Assembly (NCBI GenBank): GCA_034336665.1
Contig: CM067572.1
Location: 6,502,286-6,566,285 of the forward strand
Source: Luscinia megarhynchos
Taxonomy: Eukaryota; Chordata; Aves; Passeriformes; Turdidae
Direction: 5' to 3'
Length of the DNA: 64,000 nt
Shown one piece after another: positions 24,301-36,186 of the stretch. The translations under genes and the position numbers were made by a program. Numbering within the stretch: the stretch's first letter is position 1; each line of letters begins with the position of its first letter. The notes beneath the pieces were generated by a model. It was given only the letters and a program-made list of their open reading frames with translations, ran no database searches and was not told the DNA's origin.

Positions 24301-26471
24301 CAATCTCCCTCATTTCCCTAGCCCCCTTCTTCCAAGATAACATCAGCCTGTTCTTTGGAAGCACAAATTAACTCCACCACAGCTATCATGCTTAAAAATC
24401 ACAAACAAACCCTGCAAAAACCCACTGAAATTTCCATCCCGTTAAGAGACTTTCAGGACTGTGTGTGCTTGTCATGTGGTTTGTTTCATCTTAATTTGTT
24501 GATATAGTTATTATTCCTGTTAGCACGGCTGCAGACTTCCCCCAGCTCTAAGCAGTAAGTGCACCTCCTGTAGCTGACACTTCATTGTCAGGTTAGTGAC
24601 CATCTTTTACATCACTTCCCATATTTCTAACACAAGTCAGGAAGCAGCTTCAGGTTTTCCCCTGAACACTCCCATGACTTTGCAGACTCACGTCCCTGCT
24701 ATTCCTACGGAACAGTTTTCATCTCTCCCTGGCTTTCACAGCGGGTTTTACAGCCTGGTACCTGTCTCCTCTCCCTGCACCATTTTGCCATTCCTTTCCC
24801 CTTCCTTCCCCAGTACTCTCCACCCACCAGAGGAGCATCTGCTCCTTTACTGCTTCAGAAACTGACTATACCTAATTAAATTAAGCACCTTTTTCCTCAG
24901 CTCATACTTAGCTTTGAGACTTACCCCGCTTTTATTTCAGAACTGAAAACCATCCTGGAAAATCATGTACTTTCCAAATTACAATAACCAGTCTAATAAA
25001 AGACAACATTCTCAACTGTATAATTAGCAGGAGGGAACAGATCAGAGGCTTATTTTGCATTAGTTTAGATAATATTACAGCATAAACTAGTCTACCACAT
25101 CTATAGCTGGTAGCAATTTGGATGCTTTTCACAATTTCCAGCAGAAATCAAACTGAAAATTAAAGACTATAATCTCAGCAACAAGTGCAAAAATAAAAAA
25201 GCCGATTTAAGAGAAGTAAAATAAACCTGGATGGAGAAATGAGCAACACCTACATAGTATGACACGAAAAACACCTAATGACTTTGCACTTTTCCTAAAG
25301 ACGGGGAGCACCTTCCGATTCACCTTTGCCACAACAGTCACGCAAGGCGTGTAAGTCACAGCCCCTCGCCACAAAGCCGACTTACGGACCGCTGAAACCC
25401 AGCCGAGGGCTGGGCTGCTCCGGTCGGGCTCGGACCGGGAGCGGAGCTTCCCCAGCGGCTCCCGAGCCCGGAGCCGCCCGTTGCCGCCCGCAGCACAGAG
25501 CGGAGCGCAGGTGCCGGTCCAGCCGGAGCTCTGCAGCCCGTGCCCGCCGGCACTGCCCAGCCCTGGCTGCCCTGAGCCCGGCAGCTGCTCCCGGGCCGCA
25601 CGGACCCGCAGCCCGGCTGCGTCCGGGCCGGACCCGGCGGCACCGGGGGTCGCTGCCCCCGCCCCGCTCCGCCCGCTGCTCACCTCCCAGCCCGCGGCAC
25701 CGAGCCTCTCCCTCCCCTCCGCACCCCCGGTCACCGGCACCTCCTCGGGGACCCCCGCGCCCTGCCCCGGCCCCTCCCTTCCCCGCCGAGCCGGGCGCTG
25801 TGCCCGCGCTCCGGGGCGGGCGGGACGGCACCAGGTGCTGCCGCCCGCCCATCCCGCCGCACCCGGCGGAGCCCGGGACCGCGCCCTCGCCCCGCGGCCG
25901 CCCCGGCCCCCGTCCCCGCGTGGCTCTCCCTGCCGGGGGCTTCACCTGCCGGGCTCTCACGGCGCTGGGGCCGCTGCCGGCGGCGCCGCCCGAGCTCTGC
26001 CTCCCTGCCGCCCCCCCAGCGCTGCGGTGGTGCCGCCCATGTCCCCCCGGCGCCGCGGATGGGGCCGCCCAAGGGGCGGGGCGGGCGCGGCGCTGCCGGG
26101 CGGCCCCGCGGGGGCAGCGCCGGACGCGGCACCGGGACCTCCCCGGGACCCTCCCCGGCACCGGCCAGCCCGAGCCCGCCCCGCCGGGGCCGAGCCCGTC
26201 CCCGGGCTCCGCGGCTCGGGCGGGAAGCGCACTGGAGCCTCCCGCCCGCCCGCAGCCCCGCGGGAGCGGCCGGCGCTGCCGCCGCGCCGGGAAGCGCGGC
26301 CCGCGGCCCCACGCGGCCCCGCCCGGCCGAGGCTGCCCGGCCCGGGAGCGGCCAGCGGAGCCGCGGGGGCACCGGGCACCGCCCTGGGGCGGCCGCGCGG
26401 AGCCGCGGGAGGCGGACAGAGCCGGCCGCGGGCAGAGCCCGGCCGCGGGGACATCCCCCGGGCGGAGATAC

Positions 26472-26570
26472 CTGCGGTGTCCGGGCGGCCGCGGAGCGCG
26501 GTGTCACCGAGCCGCCGCCATGGCGCTGCTGGGGCGGGAGCGGCTCCGCCCCGCCCGCATGGACCGGACA
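26472..26570 (-). other. GNB4: Candidate GNB4 non-coding exon 1
   Basis: The strongest first-exon candidate ends at the consensus donor CAG|GTATCT (exon end 26472) and lies just downstream, on the minus strand, of a CRE and an X-box-like site. A YY1-like ATGGCGGC lies within it at about 26514-26521. The upstream boundary is a guess; no transcript evidence is available, and other donors in the island could define alternative first exons. Confidence 0.4.
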
Positions 26571-26582
26571 ACGTGACGGGCC

Positions 26583-26596
26583 GTTACCATGGCAGC
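26583..26596. promoter_or_regulatory. X-box-like motif (RFX)
   Basis: GTTACC-AT-GGCAGC is close to the palindromic X-box GTTRCC-AT-GGYAAC bound by RFX factors. It lies 6 bp from a full CRE. Motif match only. Confidence 0.4.
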
Positions 26597-26602
26597 GCCG
26601 CG

Positions 26603-26610
26603 TGACGTCA
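26603..26610. promoter_or_regulatory. Full palindromic CRE (TGACGTCA)
   Basis: A perfect 8-bp CREB/ATF site at the edge of the CpG island, a typical position within roughly 100 bp of a start site. It would support cAMP/CREB-family input to GNB4, which is an inference. Confidence 0.55.
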
Positions 26611-26663
26611 GAGCGCGCACTGCGCCACGCCCCCTGCGGGCGGCGCTTCTGTCACCCCGCGTG

Positions 26664-26945
26664 TGAGGGACAGCCGAGAGGGGCGGGACACCGAGAGGGA
26701 CAGCCGAGAGGGGCGGGACACCGAGAGGGACAGCCGAGAGGGACGGGACACGGGGACACTGAGAGGGACAGCCGTGAGGGACGGGACACCGAGAGGGACG
26801 GGACAGGGGGACACCGAGAGGGACGGGACACGGGGACACTGAGAGACAGCCGAGAGGGACGGGACACCGAGAGGGACAGCCGAGAGGGACGGGACACGGG
26901 GCAAGGGGACACAGAGACATCTGTGAGGGACGGGACACGGGGGAT
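26664..26945. repeat. G-rich 30-bp minisatellite
   Basis: Tandem array built from a unit of about 30 bp, GAGAGGGACAGCCGAGAGGG followed by GCGGGACACC. The first copies are nearly identical and later ones are diverged and partly truncated. It starts about 55 bp upstream of the GNB4 CRE. The repeat keeps frames open, producing spurious repetitive ORFs on both strands. Confidence 0.9.
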
Positions 26946-27014
26946 GAGGATGCCCCTGGCATTCCACAGCTGATGCTCCACTGGAGTGGCCCGGGGAGGG
27001 CCCCCAGGGGCTCA

Positions 27015-27340
27015 GCTGCAGAAGAGGAGGCTCAGGGGGCACCTCATTTGTCTCCACAACTCCCCGACAGGAGGGTGCAGCCGGGCGGGCCGGGCTCTGC
27101 TCCCAGGGAACAGCCACACGAGGGGACAGTCTCAAGCCATGAGATGTTTAGGTTGGACATTCCTTTCATTAGAAGGAATTTTTTCAAAGAGATTGAAGGT
27201 GGTGGTGGGGCCACCACCCCTGGAGGTGTTTAAGGAAAGATTGGTCATGGCACTCAATGCTATGGTCTGGTTGACACTAGTCACAGGCTGAACTTGATGA
27301 TCTCAGAGGTCTTTCCCAACCTAATTGATTCTGTGATCAA
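27015..27340 (+). mobile_element. CR1 LINE 3' fragment
   Basis: Follows the 3' part of avian CR1: GAGGAGGCTCAGGGGGCACC, CTCCACAACTCCCCGACAGG, a GTTTAGGTTGGACATTC stretch, CCACCCCTGGAGGTGTTTAA, then TTGATGATCTCAGAGGTC, CCCAACCTAATTGATTCTGT and a short ATTCTGTGA-type end. 5'-truncated and diverged. It lies directly beyond the minisatellite, upstream of GNB4. Confidence 0.85.
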
Positions 27341-30300
27341 TTAAAGTCCCATCTCCCCCTCAGCACGCAGGTGTGGTGTTTCTCTTCGGTTAATAGCAAG
27401 GACTGAGTCCACTGAACTTCACAGATCAGTAATGTGGGGGGGAGAAAGTGTAGAATGGGTACTCAAATCCTGTGTGTTCCTCACAAAGCTGCAATCCCAC
27501 ATCCCATAAGGTGCTGCCCTCCTCACAGCAGCATGTGGAAGACAGACAGACCATCGGGGCTGACTGACAGGGGTTTGTCAGTCGTGTTGTGGATCTGCCT
27601 GATCATTCCACGTCTGATGCTCCTATTGCAATCAAATTGCCAAACTGCAATTACAGCCAGCCAGAGCCCTGGAAAGATATGGAATAGCTGATTTGTGGGA
27701 TGCTCTGGCCACACCTCAGTCTCTCCTGCTCCACTGTCCCTGATGCCACAGGACGCCTGTGCAGAATTCAGAGCCTCAGCACAGCCAGCGTAAGGCAGCC
27801 CTGCTCAGCCCTCCAGCACCAAACACGGCACACTTGCACCATCCATCTTCTCAGCACGGGTCTGCCACACCCTCAGCAACACAAAATGACAAATTTCTGC
27901 AAAATATTTCACTGAGTACCAAAACTTCCGTGAGTAAAGCAATCTTTAAGCTATTACTATGTTACTGATATATGGCTCAGTATTAAAGACAACACGTGCT
28001 GGAACATACAGTACATACTGTAATGAAAGAGCTCATTGCTTACCCTAAATCAGTCTTAAAAAACATGCACATTCCCTAACTGACTCAAGCCTATGATTTT
28101 AATAGCTCTGTCCTGGTTGCAAAGTCTGTGTTGTGCTTCCCTGCACTGCAATACATCTGTCTTCGTTTATCCAAAGGACAGATGCCATTCAGCAATGTGT
28201 TTACTCTGCATTTAATGAGTGATCACACAGCAAAAATCAACAAGGAATGGGTTTGATTTTGTTGGACCATACTTGAGGAAAATACACTTGTCTCAGAGTC
28301 ACTGTATCATCATATAAGTAACTTAAATTTTTATAAAGGGGAGAAACTGGCTCAAGGATAGTTCTCCCTTAAAATATGCTTCTTTCCTTACATATTTCCT
28401 AATACAATCTTCAGAACCCTGAGGAGTGATTACTGACAAGATAGATACCATTCCAAAATGAGCACATCATTTCTCATCTTCTGTTTTCAAACAACTCTGG
28501 AAAATAACAGGCAGCTAGGAAAGCCCTAGAAAAGTTCAGATGGAATTTGGGTAGTTACATATTATTCAATTGTCAGGTTTTGTCCTTCCAGTGCTAAGTA
28601 AAACATTTACAATTACATAATTTATCCTTATGACTCATTTGGGAGACGGGGAAGATTCTTCAGTTGCAGGCAGTGAAGATGAAGCACACAGGACAGGGCT
28701 CTCCTCAGGAGAACTCACCCTGCAGGGGTGGCATTGGTGTGGCTGTGATGGTCCAAGGCAAACAGGAATATCTTACCTTGGACCAACCAATACAAACAAC
28801 AGCAACTGCCTCTCATAAAACTCATCTCACCCACTGGGTAGTCAGTTTAGTAATTTATTAGATGCAGTTACAAACTCCTAATGGAATAGAAATCCCCAGT
28901 TCTCCTGCTGGCAGTGTTTTACCACCAGCTTTTATCCAGTTCAGCTTCTGATCACTGGTTTCACATGCCAAACCCCACTCTGCAAAATCAGAGCTACCCC
29001 TAATGGAGCCATTCTTATGCCAGTTCTGCAATATGCTTTGTATTATTTTAGAATTTATATGAGGCGTCAATTTGTTCTGCAGTGAAAGAGAAATCTTGGG
29101 ACACAGTGCCAGATTAGTTTTTAAAATCAATATCCAGATCAGTTTCTCTAACATGTTCCATTTGAATTATGAGCTACTACAGCCAGCACAGCAACTTTGG
29201 TTTCTGATAGATTAAATTCTACTGGAGCTTGGATTCCTGCCCGGTGAGTCTGAAACACCTCCAAAGGGAAGGCAGAGGAAGGGAACCTGTTTGGAGATTG
29301 TGCTGATTCAGCTGTAACTGAAAATCTCAGCCAGGACAGCTCCAGCAGCACCCTAAACACCCTTCCGATGGAAATTTGTGAAACAACATGTGAGATCAGT
29401 GAGTGGGGATGAGGAAGCAACGAGATATTTTCTAAAAAACCTCCCAGTCTCGGCAAGGCTGAGGCCGAAAGGCACAAAGATGGACAGGGACATGTATAAT
29501 CTAAATGACTAAAAATACCACCAGAGTCTCTGCATGTCTTTTCTTGGTTCCGGAGACATGCAGGGTTCACTGTCAGCCTGGTGCTTTGCCTGTACCAGAA
29601 AGCCCCCACATTTCATTAGCCCATTATCTGATTGCTTCCCAAAACACTTCAGGATACACAAGAAGGTGTGGTGTTTGCTCAGGAGACAAGTCAGAGGAGG
29701 AAAAAAACCCCAACCCATAGCTAAGAGACATAGATCCAGAGGGAATCCCCTGCACTGGTGATTGTGTGACTGAATCACACAACCGCTTTGACTGACTTCA
29801 GGAAAACAAAAGAAAAAATAAATTGCTCATTCAGACTTCAGAATTCATTTACCAAAGGGGCAGTCCACTTCCTTGACACCTCTGCAGCGGCAAGGCTGGT
29901 TTCCTCCCCACAGCTGCACTACGGCCTTTGCTTTATCCTCTTTCTTTGTTAATGTCTGACAGCTCTTCTGACACTGCAATCTGTAGCTCTGCAGGTGAGA
30001 TGTGCTAATCTACATCTCTTCTCCCTCACTTTACATCTTTCTTTCCAGATCTAGGAACTAAAATGGCACTTAACCCCTTATTAATAAGTGAGCAATCACA
30101 CTTCATTTTAGTCAAACCTTATGGGGAGCACTAGATTTAAAAGTTCACTTAATTTACTGATTTAATTACTCTGTTAAGCAGGATTACACATATTATCTTC
30201 ATATTCTATATACATGATGGAAAACATATTCTTCTTCAGATATCCCTTTGTCAGTTCATTCCTAAATATAACAGCAAAGGTTTTCCTGCTTTACCTTCAG

Positions 30301-30640
30301 TCTCCTGGTTTTACTCTCACTGGAGTCTAACATTCACTCCTTTCTTCCAGACCCTAATTTTCTAATATTTAATTCAAATTAAAAATTAAGGAAAAATAAT
30401 ACAAGCACAAACCAAAATAATGACAGTAGATGTCAGTGTATTTACTTTTTGAGGTCCAGTAAAATACCTTTATCAAGTTACACAGCTAGATCATTGTGCA
30501 GCTGCAGGTGACTCACCCTTTCAAGAGAACTGAACAATCATTGAACACTATTTAAATAGAAGAAAAGGGAGTGGGGATATATGGATAGATGCTTTACGTA
30601 CAGCCTATATATATGCACGTATTTCTTTCAGATAAAATGA
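27341..30640. other. Intergenic, no gene seen
   Basis: AT-rich unique-looking sequence. ORFs such as 29148-29609 (minus) show no recognisable domain, splice structure or codon signature. No repeat family identified. Confidence 0.7.
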
Positions 30641-30649
30641 TGAAGGATA

Positions 30650-30950
30650 CTCGTGGAACCGCTGAAAGTGTTCATTGTAAAAGAACAGTGGCAGATATCA
30701 AAGGGGCTGAAAAAGCCATTTCGTGTAGCGCTCCCTTCTAAGAGCAGCTTGACGCTGGGATCAGTCGTGGGTTTCACGTGCTCGCTGTAATTTGCAGGGT
30801 ATTTCACAGATGTAATTTGCAGGGTATTTCACCGCTGTCTGAGATGACTCGGTGAGGCAGAGGCAAAGCTCATCTCACTCACGGTGCTTCTGCACGTTCT
30901 CTGCTGCTGCAGCCCAGCCCATCCCCAGGCAAGGATGGCACGTGAGGGCT
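30650..30950. promoter_or_regulatory. CpG-retaining segment with E-boxes (candidate regulatory element)
   Basis: A local concentration of CpG dinucleotides in CpG-poor DNA. It has two palindromic CACGTG E-boxes (30775-30780 and 30939-30944) and a 25-bp tandem duplication at 30786-30835. No ORF or repeat family explains it. Regulatory role is inferred only from composition and motifs. Confidence 0.3.
30786..30835. repeat. 25-bp tandem duplication
   Basis: TGTAATTTGCAGGGTATTTC occurs twice, starting at 30786 and 30811, in direct tandem. The copies are identical across the core, suggesting a fairly recent slippage event. Confidence 0.85.
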
Positions 30951-33900
30951 GAGAAAACTCAGCAGTGTGTTTCACAAATCCTCTGATTCCTTCTGGAGGG
31001 GGAGAGGAGTAAGCAAGCAGAGGAAGGGGAATCTTATTTAAAACCCACACAGAAAATGTAAGAGTCTGCCTACAAATGCCAGACTCGGGGAAAGAAGCCT
31101 CGCATCAGCTGTAACTCTGGCAGCACTTTTGCTTGCCCTGTCCAGGGAGCAGGCTCCTTCCTACCATGGGTGTGGGTGTGGAATTGTAATAGACACTTCC
31201 ATAAAGTGCTGTCTGTTCAAATGTCACGATGTTGGCTTTCTGCCCCATTTTCAGCTGCAGAGAACAGCAGATGGGAGGGGCAGAAACAACGAAGATCTCT
31301 TTTTAACTCTCAGTTTGAAAAATCTCCCAGTCCTTTTCAGCCAAGTAGGTCTTCTCCCACCTATTCTGAGCATGGCACTTTCTACATCCTGCTTTGGAAA
31401 TTACACTTACTTTACCACATACCAAACCTAATCCTAACCCCCCAGAATTTTACACTGTGTGCAGTAGGGAACAAACAAGGACTAATGTGCTGCAAAGGGA
31501 ACAGCAAGTGATCACTTTTTGTGAGTTTTCAGTTACTTCCTCAACGAAATGAAAAGTATAATGTACATTAAAATTGTGTGCCAGGTATAAAGTGTAATGA
31601 GTGGAGACAAAATATAAAATGAATAGTCATGAAAGGAACTTAACAAAAGCATTCAGTAACCTGACATGGATAGTAAAAAGCGTGGAATTAGGAAGAAAGA
31701 AGTATTAAAGAAGTATTATTTTGTTCAGTCTGTGCAGAAATTGTTTGGCCTTTTCATGGAACAAGTCAGCGAGCCAACTGAATAAGCATGATCAGGTACA
31801 TTAATTACCTTTAGAAATTCTTACAAATATAAGCCACTTTCTAATCACAACAAAACCAAACTGCTTTTCACATTTTTAATGAAAGATTCTTGCATTCCAC
31901 TGCTACCTAATCTTTAGGAAACCACAGGTGTAATATTTTTTAGTATGTGTATCCACACAGTGCCGCCCACAAACACATTCACATCCGAAATCCTGCTGCA
32001 CATAACCTCAGCACTGTCCCCTTGAGCACAGTTCATGGCAGCTTCCTGCAGGCTGCAGAACACCAAGCTCCCAGGGGCCACACTGGCAAATGCTTCGGTG
32101 AAGATCAGCAAAATGAACCAAGAATTTAACTCTGTGAGTTGCAGCTGCATTACAGTGAAGTTCACAAATTCATTTTTGGAATCTAAGCTAACCCTCGAGT
32201 GCAATGCAGCAAGAAATACTCACTGCAGTCAAGGGCTGCATTCAGAATAATTACAGATGTTGTTCATCTTCCCCTGGACTTTGAGGCTGGGCTTACACCA
32301 AGCCCTCAGCAGTGGTACTCAAGCTTGTAGTTTGGAAGTTTTGCCATGTAACTTACAAGAGTTTTATGGTCATGAATCGGGAAATCTGATATGAGAGGCT
32401 GGGTTTCCAGGTCAGCAAGGAGACAGAGACCATTTCTAGGAAGCTTTTCAGCATAATGCTGCTGCTGGCTCTTTACCTCCATCAGCATCAGCAGTGCTGC
32501 TCTGACCCCAGCCATTCCTGAGGGAAAAGGGATTCAGTTGTGAATTAATGATACTGGAAATGGCACCGTGGAGGAACAAGGGAGAGGAATGATATTGTCT
32601 CTGCTGTTATCTGCCACATTTTTATAGGGCTGTAAGTAATATAAAGTTATGTAATAACTGTACTCTTAACAAACTGCTGTGCCCTGCTGGTGAACACTTT
32701 ATCCAAATTAAACTGGGGAGGGAGGGAATAGAGAGAACATTAAAGATTAAGGAGAGAGCAGTTCATGCCCTCTGCAGTGCCTGTGCAAATCTGTAGTGTA
32801 GCTGTGTCTCAGTAGTTACCAGGATTTGCTACTTGTATACCACACCTGTTAAATGGGCTGAACAATCCAGAATATTTGGGATTCATTGCAGGTTGAAGGC
32901 TAAGATGTCTGTGGTGGTTTGGATGTGTGCATCAATGATGATGACTCAACATTTAGAACTAATTCAGAAAGGAAAATGAAGAACATAGGTTTACTGGGTT
33001 TAACTGATATGCATTTTAAGTAGTACATGTAATAAAATACCTGGTTTTATGTGTGTTTTCCTTCAGTAAATAGCACTAAGCAGTTGCACAGTTTTTTGTC
33101 AAAAATTTTAACTGTTCTTCAATTATGAATCTCTTTCTCTGGGAAAGTAAGGCACAGAGTGGTGTAAACAGCTTGTCAAGCAACCAGTGGCAGAGCCAAA
33201 ATCAGAATTCAGATTGCTTGCCCACCTGTTTCCTTCTATCCTTGCTGCTGAGTAAGTTACCCAACATGTGAGGTTTTCAGATGGAAGAACGAGTGAGCAA
33301 ACAGAGAAGTGAAATTAAATAGAAGCAGAGTGAAAACGACCAGTATGAGAGACTAAAGAAGCAAACTACCAAAAAGAAATAGTAAAAACATTATAAAATA
33401 AAATTAAAGATTACAATAAAGAAGCAATTTCCATTTTAATGCATGAGAGCTAATGGTGTGCTAATGATTTTTCTCACATACAGAGGGCTTTGGTCCAAAA
33501 CTCTGAATGAAACCATTCATGCTCTTGTATGTAATTTTTACCAGAAGATATCCGTGCTCCTAACCCAAGACGCTCTTGATTTCTGTTCCCTTTGCCAGCC
33601 TGTTTTCACTGCGTGTCATCCCAGTGCTGGGGAAGGCATCAGCCTGCAGCTCCACAGGCTGGTGTTCCCCTCGCAGGGCAGGGGAGGATGCGAGGCAGGA
33701 GGAGCTGCTTCCCCAGAGCCTCGGCTCTGTCCTGCCCCAGAACAGCCCTGGCTTGCCCAGAGTCAGCTGGGGACAAGGGCAGTGCTGGCTTTTGTGATGC
33801 TCCTGCTGGAACTGGACCAAGGCACAGCTCACATCATCCATCAGGCTGTGCTCCTGGTCACTCCTGGCCTGGGCTGGGCTGCACTGGGCAGCAGGCCATG

Positions 33901-36117
33901 AGCAAAAAGGCTCTGTGAGCCATTCCCAGCTCCTCTGAGCCATTCAAGCCCCTGTAAGGCAGCAAAAGAAGAGGCACTTTTTAAAATGAGGTTTCTCACA
34001 AATGACAGGGAAGCAGTCGCCCCCGCACACACCTTATTCACTCACAGCTCTGAACTGGCGTTCCTTCAAGAGCTGGGATGGGCCCAGAGCTGCTGATTCA
34101 AAGATGCTTGAAACAAGAACTCAAGATTGAAAGGTTTTTGTTCCTTCCTGGCTTGTTGCTTCTTTCCTTGGCCTGCTCTGCTTAACCATGCTGAATGTCA
34201 ACCAGCAGAGCAGTAGCACCTTTGTAAAGTAGCCTCAAGCATCTTGGTAAATACATGAACAAGCAAGTGGAAAAGCCCCAAGGCTTCCAGTGCTCCAAAG
34301 AAGAAAAGGCTGGAGTAGAGTGTAGAGCTGAATGCTGGACAGGGACAAAGGGTCAGGAATTGATAAAGCTGTACATTCTTGTTTAAACTATAGCAGACAC
34401 AGAGGTGTCTTTTCCAGAAAAGATTTCTAAATGATCCTCAGAGTGCATCCACAGCTGATTCTCAGAGATATTTGCATCAAATATCCCTGGAAAAACTCCC
34501 ATAAGGAAACTGCCAGAATGAGTTGCTAATTGCACATGCAGAGAGTCTTACGTCAAAGTGGCTGTGATCAACTCAAAGTATTTCTCAAAAAAGGCAGTTG
34601 CATTTTTATTCAAGTCTCTGCCACCTTATAATTGACAGCTATTTGATGTTCTTGGAATGAGTAACAGCTCAGTTTATTACGAATTTCTTAACTCCTGCAG
34701 TTAGGACCAGCCTAAGTGAGCAAACAGAGAAAACTGATTTGAATTCAACAAATTCAAGTCTTCCTCTTTGATGGTCTGATGAAACTGGATCATCTTGATC
34801 TTTTGTTACTACTGAATAGCTGGGAATAGGTTTCTTTCGCAACCTGTCAGTTTGACAGCTCCATTTAGAACAGGAGCTGTTTTCCTGATGATTTCCATGT
34901 GAAGCTCTAAGTGACTGAGCATTTTATCTTTTCATTTTAGGAAGCAAATGTTTTGTATTTACTATGTTTATCAGCACTTTCAGGGTCAATATAACAGGAT
35001 ATTACCTACAATTGTTTAAATTGTTAACATAACATTTTGAATCTTAGAAATAAATACAATGGTTTTAAGATGGTTGGTTAAATTCTGAAGCTCCATTGAT
35101 TAAAATCCTAAATAATTCCATTCATTATATTAAATTCATTGCAGTTTCAAGCCCTTCCCTGTAACAGGAAAGAAGCTTTACCTAATTTTTTTGCAGTGCT
35201 AAAACAGAAAGAACAAATGAGCACTCAGTAGTGCTAAAATGGACCCTAACATTGTCTCCATTGGGATGTAAGGAAAAGATATTTAATATTTTAAGGGTAA
35301 ATCATGTTCAACAGTGCCTATTACACAGGCAGGGTATGCTTCTTAGAGCAAGTATGAGAAGAGGTTTGGCTGTTCTTTGGATTTCTTCAAGTTTCCTGCA
35401 AGATCCCACGGCAACAGGGAAGTGGAGAGTTGAGCAATAGACCTGGCACAGTAGCTTCATTGATCCCTCAATTACTTCTGCTAAAAGGAAGACAAATACA
35501 TAGAGCAAGAGGAATTGGAGAAGTCAGGCCATGCTGGCTTGTGTGTTCACTGAAGAATTGAGTAGCTAAGGCAGAAATGGGATAATGTCCCTTCATGATT
35601 ATCTTCAGACTACCCTGATTAGTGGCAAAGAGTAGAGAGCTGGAGATCTATACAAATGTCATTAGACCAAGGGCTGTAATGTGATTCAGTGATGTGGCTG
35701 CAGTGGCAGCTGGTTCCCTTGACACAGCAAAGCAGATGGTGTTTTAGCAGTGTTGGTTCACCACTGTGCTAAAGAGCAAGAATCCAGCAAAATGTGTGTC
35801 TGTGAGAGGAGGGAAGCACGAGCTTGGTGCTCATTGGCATCACTGTGTATCAAACTGGTGACTTAAACTGGCTTGAGGAGAGTCAGGGCCTAAGACAAAA
35901 CATCCTTCACAACCCTGCACCAGTGCAATGGGGTTTGATCTTCCCAGCATACAGGGTGAAGAATATTTCCTGTTCCCCTGCCTTTTTTTTCTTTCATTCC
36001 TGTTCACTTTGCTGCATCTTGGACTCCCACAGGCCAGGCTGTCTCAGGCTTCTCCAAGGGGCACTTGCCAAGGAAGCTCTGCAGCAGCTTCTGCTGCAGT
36101 TTTGTTTCAGGGGCTCG
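30951..36117. other. Intergenic, no gene seen
   Basis: Mostly AT-rich. A GC-richer patch at 33560-33960 opens overlapping ORFs on both strands, but none resembles a known family. No splice-bounded exon set or repeat family recognised. Confidence 0.7.
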
Positions 36118-36186
36118 CCAGTCCCAGTCCCAGTCCCAGTCCCAGTCCCAGTCCCAGTCCCAGTCCCAGTCCCAGTCCCAGTCCCA
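36118..36186. repeat. (CCAGTC)n hexanucleotide microsatellite, about 11 copies
   Basis: Uninterrupted CCAGTC units. The minus strand reads GGGACT repeated, giving about eleven GGG runs separated by three bases, a good G-quadruplex pattern. It causes artefactual VPVP, SPSP and GTGT peptides in the frames that cross it. Confidence 0.95.

Larger units (their letters stand above)
10820..25384 (-). other. GNB4: GNB4 first intron (long, non-coding)
   Basis: About 14.6 kb or more of AT-rich sequence between the start-codon exon and the CpG-island promoter. The upstream end depends on which first exon is used. It contains a small CR1 tail near 17.63 kb, a nuclear-receptor-like everted repeat near 16.95 kb and a TA/CA-rich simple repeat near 24.25 kb, each listed separately. 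ORFs such as 14264-14707 on the plus strand have no family features, and I support no other gene here. Confidence 0.75.
25330..26660. promoter_or_regulatory. GNB4: CpG island: GNB4 promoter and first exon region
   Basis: A dense G+C and CpG-rich block in otherwise AT-rich DNA, positioned upstream of the GNB4 start-codon exon. It therefore most likely contains the promoter and the non-coding exon 1, read on the minus strand. Several good minus-strand donors lie inside it: CAG|GTATCT at 26472/26471, CAG|GTGAAG at 25946/25945, GAG|GTGAGC at 25684/25683 and TCC|GTAAGT at 25386/25385. Long overlapping ORFs here on both strands are composition artefacts. Confidence 0.85.

Noticed and set aside
25326..26607. 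Long overlapping ORFs (up to 416 codons) on both strands across the CpG island
   Set aside because: They are open in several frames at once because stop codons are rare in GC-rich DNA, with Pro/Arg/Ala/Gly-rich random composition and no domain.
26504..27135. Repetitive ORFs rich in RPSRLSLSV or REGRDTERD
   Set aside because: They are readings of the 30-bp minisatellite; open frames follow from the repeat unit.
32911..32950. GTGGTGGTTTGG start resembling an avian retroviral LTR end
   Set aside because: The similarity stops after about a dozen bases and no matching LTR end or second copy was seen.
33443..33943. Overlapping ORFs on both strands in a GC-rich patch
   Set aside because: Open on both strands with no family resemblance; likely composition effect.
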